Of a stretch of DNA of 14,067 nt, positions 13,966-14,067 are shown one piece after another. The stretch is taken from assembly GCA_964627125.1 (NCBI GenBank), contig CAZVJQ010000033.1, forward strand, positions 1-14,067. The letters are read 5' to 3'. Position 1 is the first letter of the stretch, and every line of letters begins with the position of its first letter. The DNA comes from Fastidiosipila sp964627125 (GTDB lineage Bacteria; Bacillota; Clostridia; Saccharofermentanales; Fastidiosipilaceae). The notes below the pieces were generated by a model. The model saw nothing but the letters and a program-made list of their open reading frames with translations. It was not told the origin of the DNA and did not search any database. Made by a program: the position numbers and the translations under genes.

Positions 13966-14067
13966 ATCTATTAGTCCAAAAATTAATCCAATACTAATAT
14001 TTAGAACTATAAGAGCTTTATAAGTTTGTTATAAAATATTCATAGATATTTGTTTTATTTCAAATAT
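13966..14067. other. AT-rich right edge, no gene seen
   Basis: About 100 nt of very AT-rich sequence after the amidase remnant. No reading frame with a ribosome site, hairpin or recognisable motif is seen. It may hold the promoter region of the next gene outside the window. Confidence 0.5.

Noticed and set aside
8990..13986. A 17-base exact match, ATTAGTCCAAAAATTAA, at 8990-9006 (inside the SPFH gene) and 13970-13986 (after the amidase relic).
   Set aside because: No further similarity on either side. In AT-rich DNA of this length such a match is not very improbable.
13954..14045. A minus-strand frame encoding a hydrophobic stretch (ALIVLNISIGLIFGLI) at the right edge.
   Set aside because: It has an in-frame stop near its beginning, no ribosome site, and overlaps the amidase relic; most likely chance in AT-rich DNA.

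Overview
The window is AT-rich (roughly two thirds A+T by eye), with strong Shine-Dalgarno sites, short gene spacing and standard-code genes with little codon bias against A/T. Together with a lipoprotein LTSC lipobox, an intracellular type I pullulanase and a fused ATPase/permease exporter, this suggests a low-GC Bacillota, perhaps of the Clostridia/Tissierellia type. No gene here fixes the genus. It reads as ordinary chromosome with a few decayed pieces; there are no tRNA, rRNA, CRISPR or intact mobile genes.

Layout. 1-290: the terminator of an upstream gene, then about 100 nt that resemble the domain I segment of a bacterial group II intron without its reverse transcriptase, then a promoter and a 5' dyad. 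330-1582: two tandem DUF4230 genes, one membrane-anchored and one a probable lipoprotein, closed by a terminator nearly identical in its hairpin to the one at the left edge. 1676-4192 (minus): galT (type 1, HIT-fold) followed by an FAD/NAD(P)-binding oxidoreductase, probably one transcript. 4407-5360: two small membrane proteins, the second with a Q/N/G/P-rich tail. 5361-5840: a long intergenic region with the terminator of the preceding gene, a possible small-RNA unit ending in its own hairpin, and the pullulanase promoter. 5841-8036: type I pullulanase. 8110-9249 (minus): an SPFH/band-7 membrane protein with a Q/N-rich N-terminus. 9250-9522: divergent promoters with two different dyads. 9523-12489: a 988-residue ABC ATPase fused to a MacB/FtsX-type permease with a very large external domain. 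12610-13272: a HAD-family hydrolase. 13353-13610 (minus): an unrecognised 85-residue protein ending in a Cys pair. 13667-13965: an unlisted pseudogene, the frameshifted C-terminal remnant of an acetamidase/formamidase.

How the genes work together. Pullulanase (debranching of glycogen or imported alpha-glucans), GalT (galactose-1-phosphate to UDP-galactose exchange) and a beta-phosphoglucomutase-like HAD enzyme all suit carbohydrate use, but they stand in separate transcription units and form no evident cluster. A second theme is the cell envelope: two DUF4230 proteins, two small membrane proteins, an SPFH scaffold and the MacB-like transporter. The two Q/N-rich envelope proteins and the SPFH/ABC divergent pair are the most reasonable candidates for undescribed biology. 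I see no clear evidence of a new multi-gene system.
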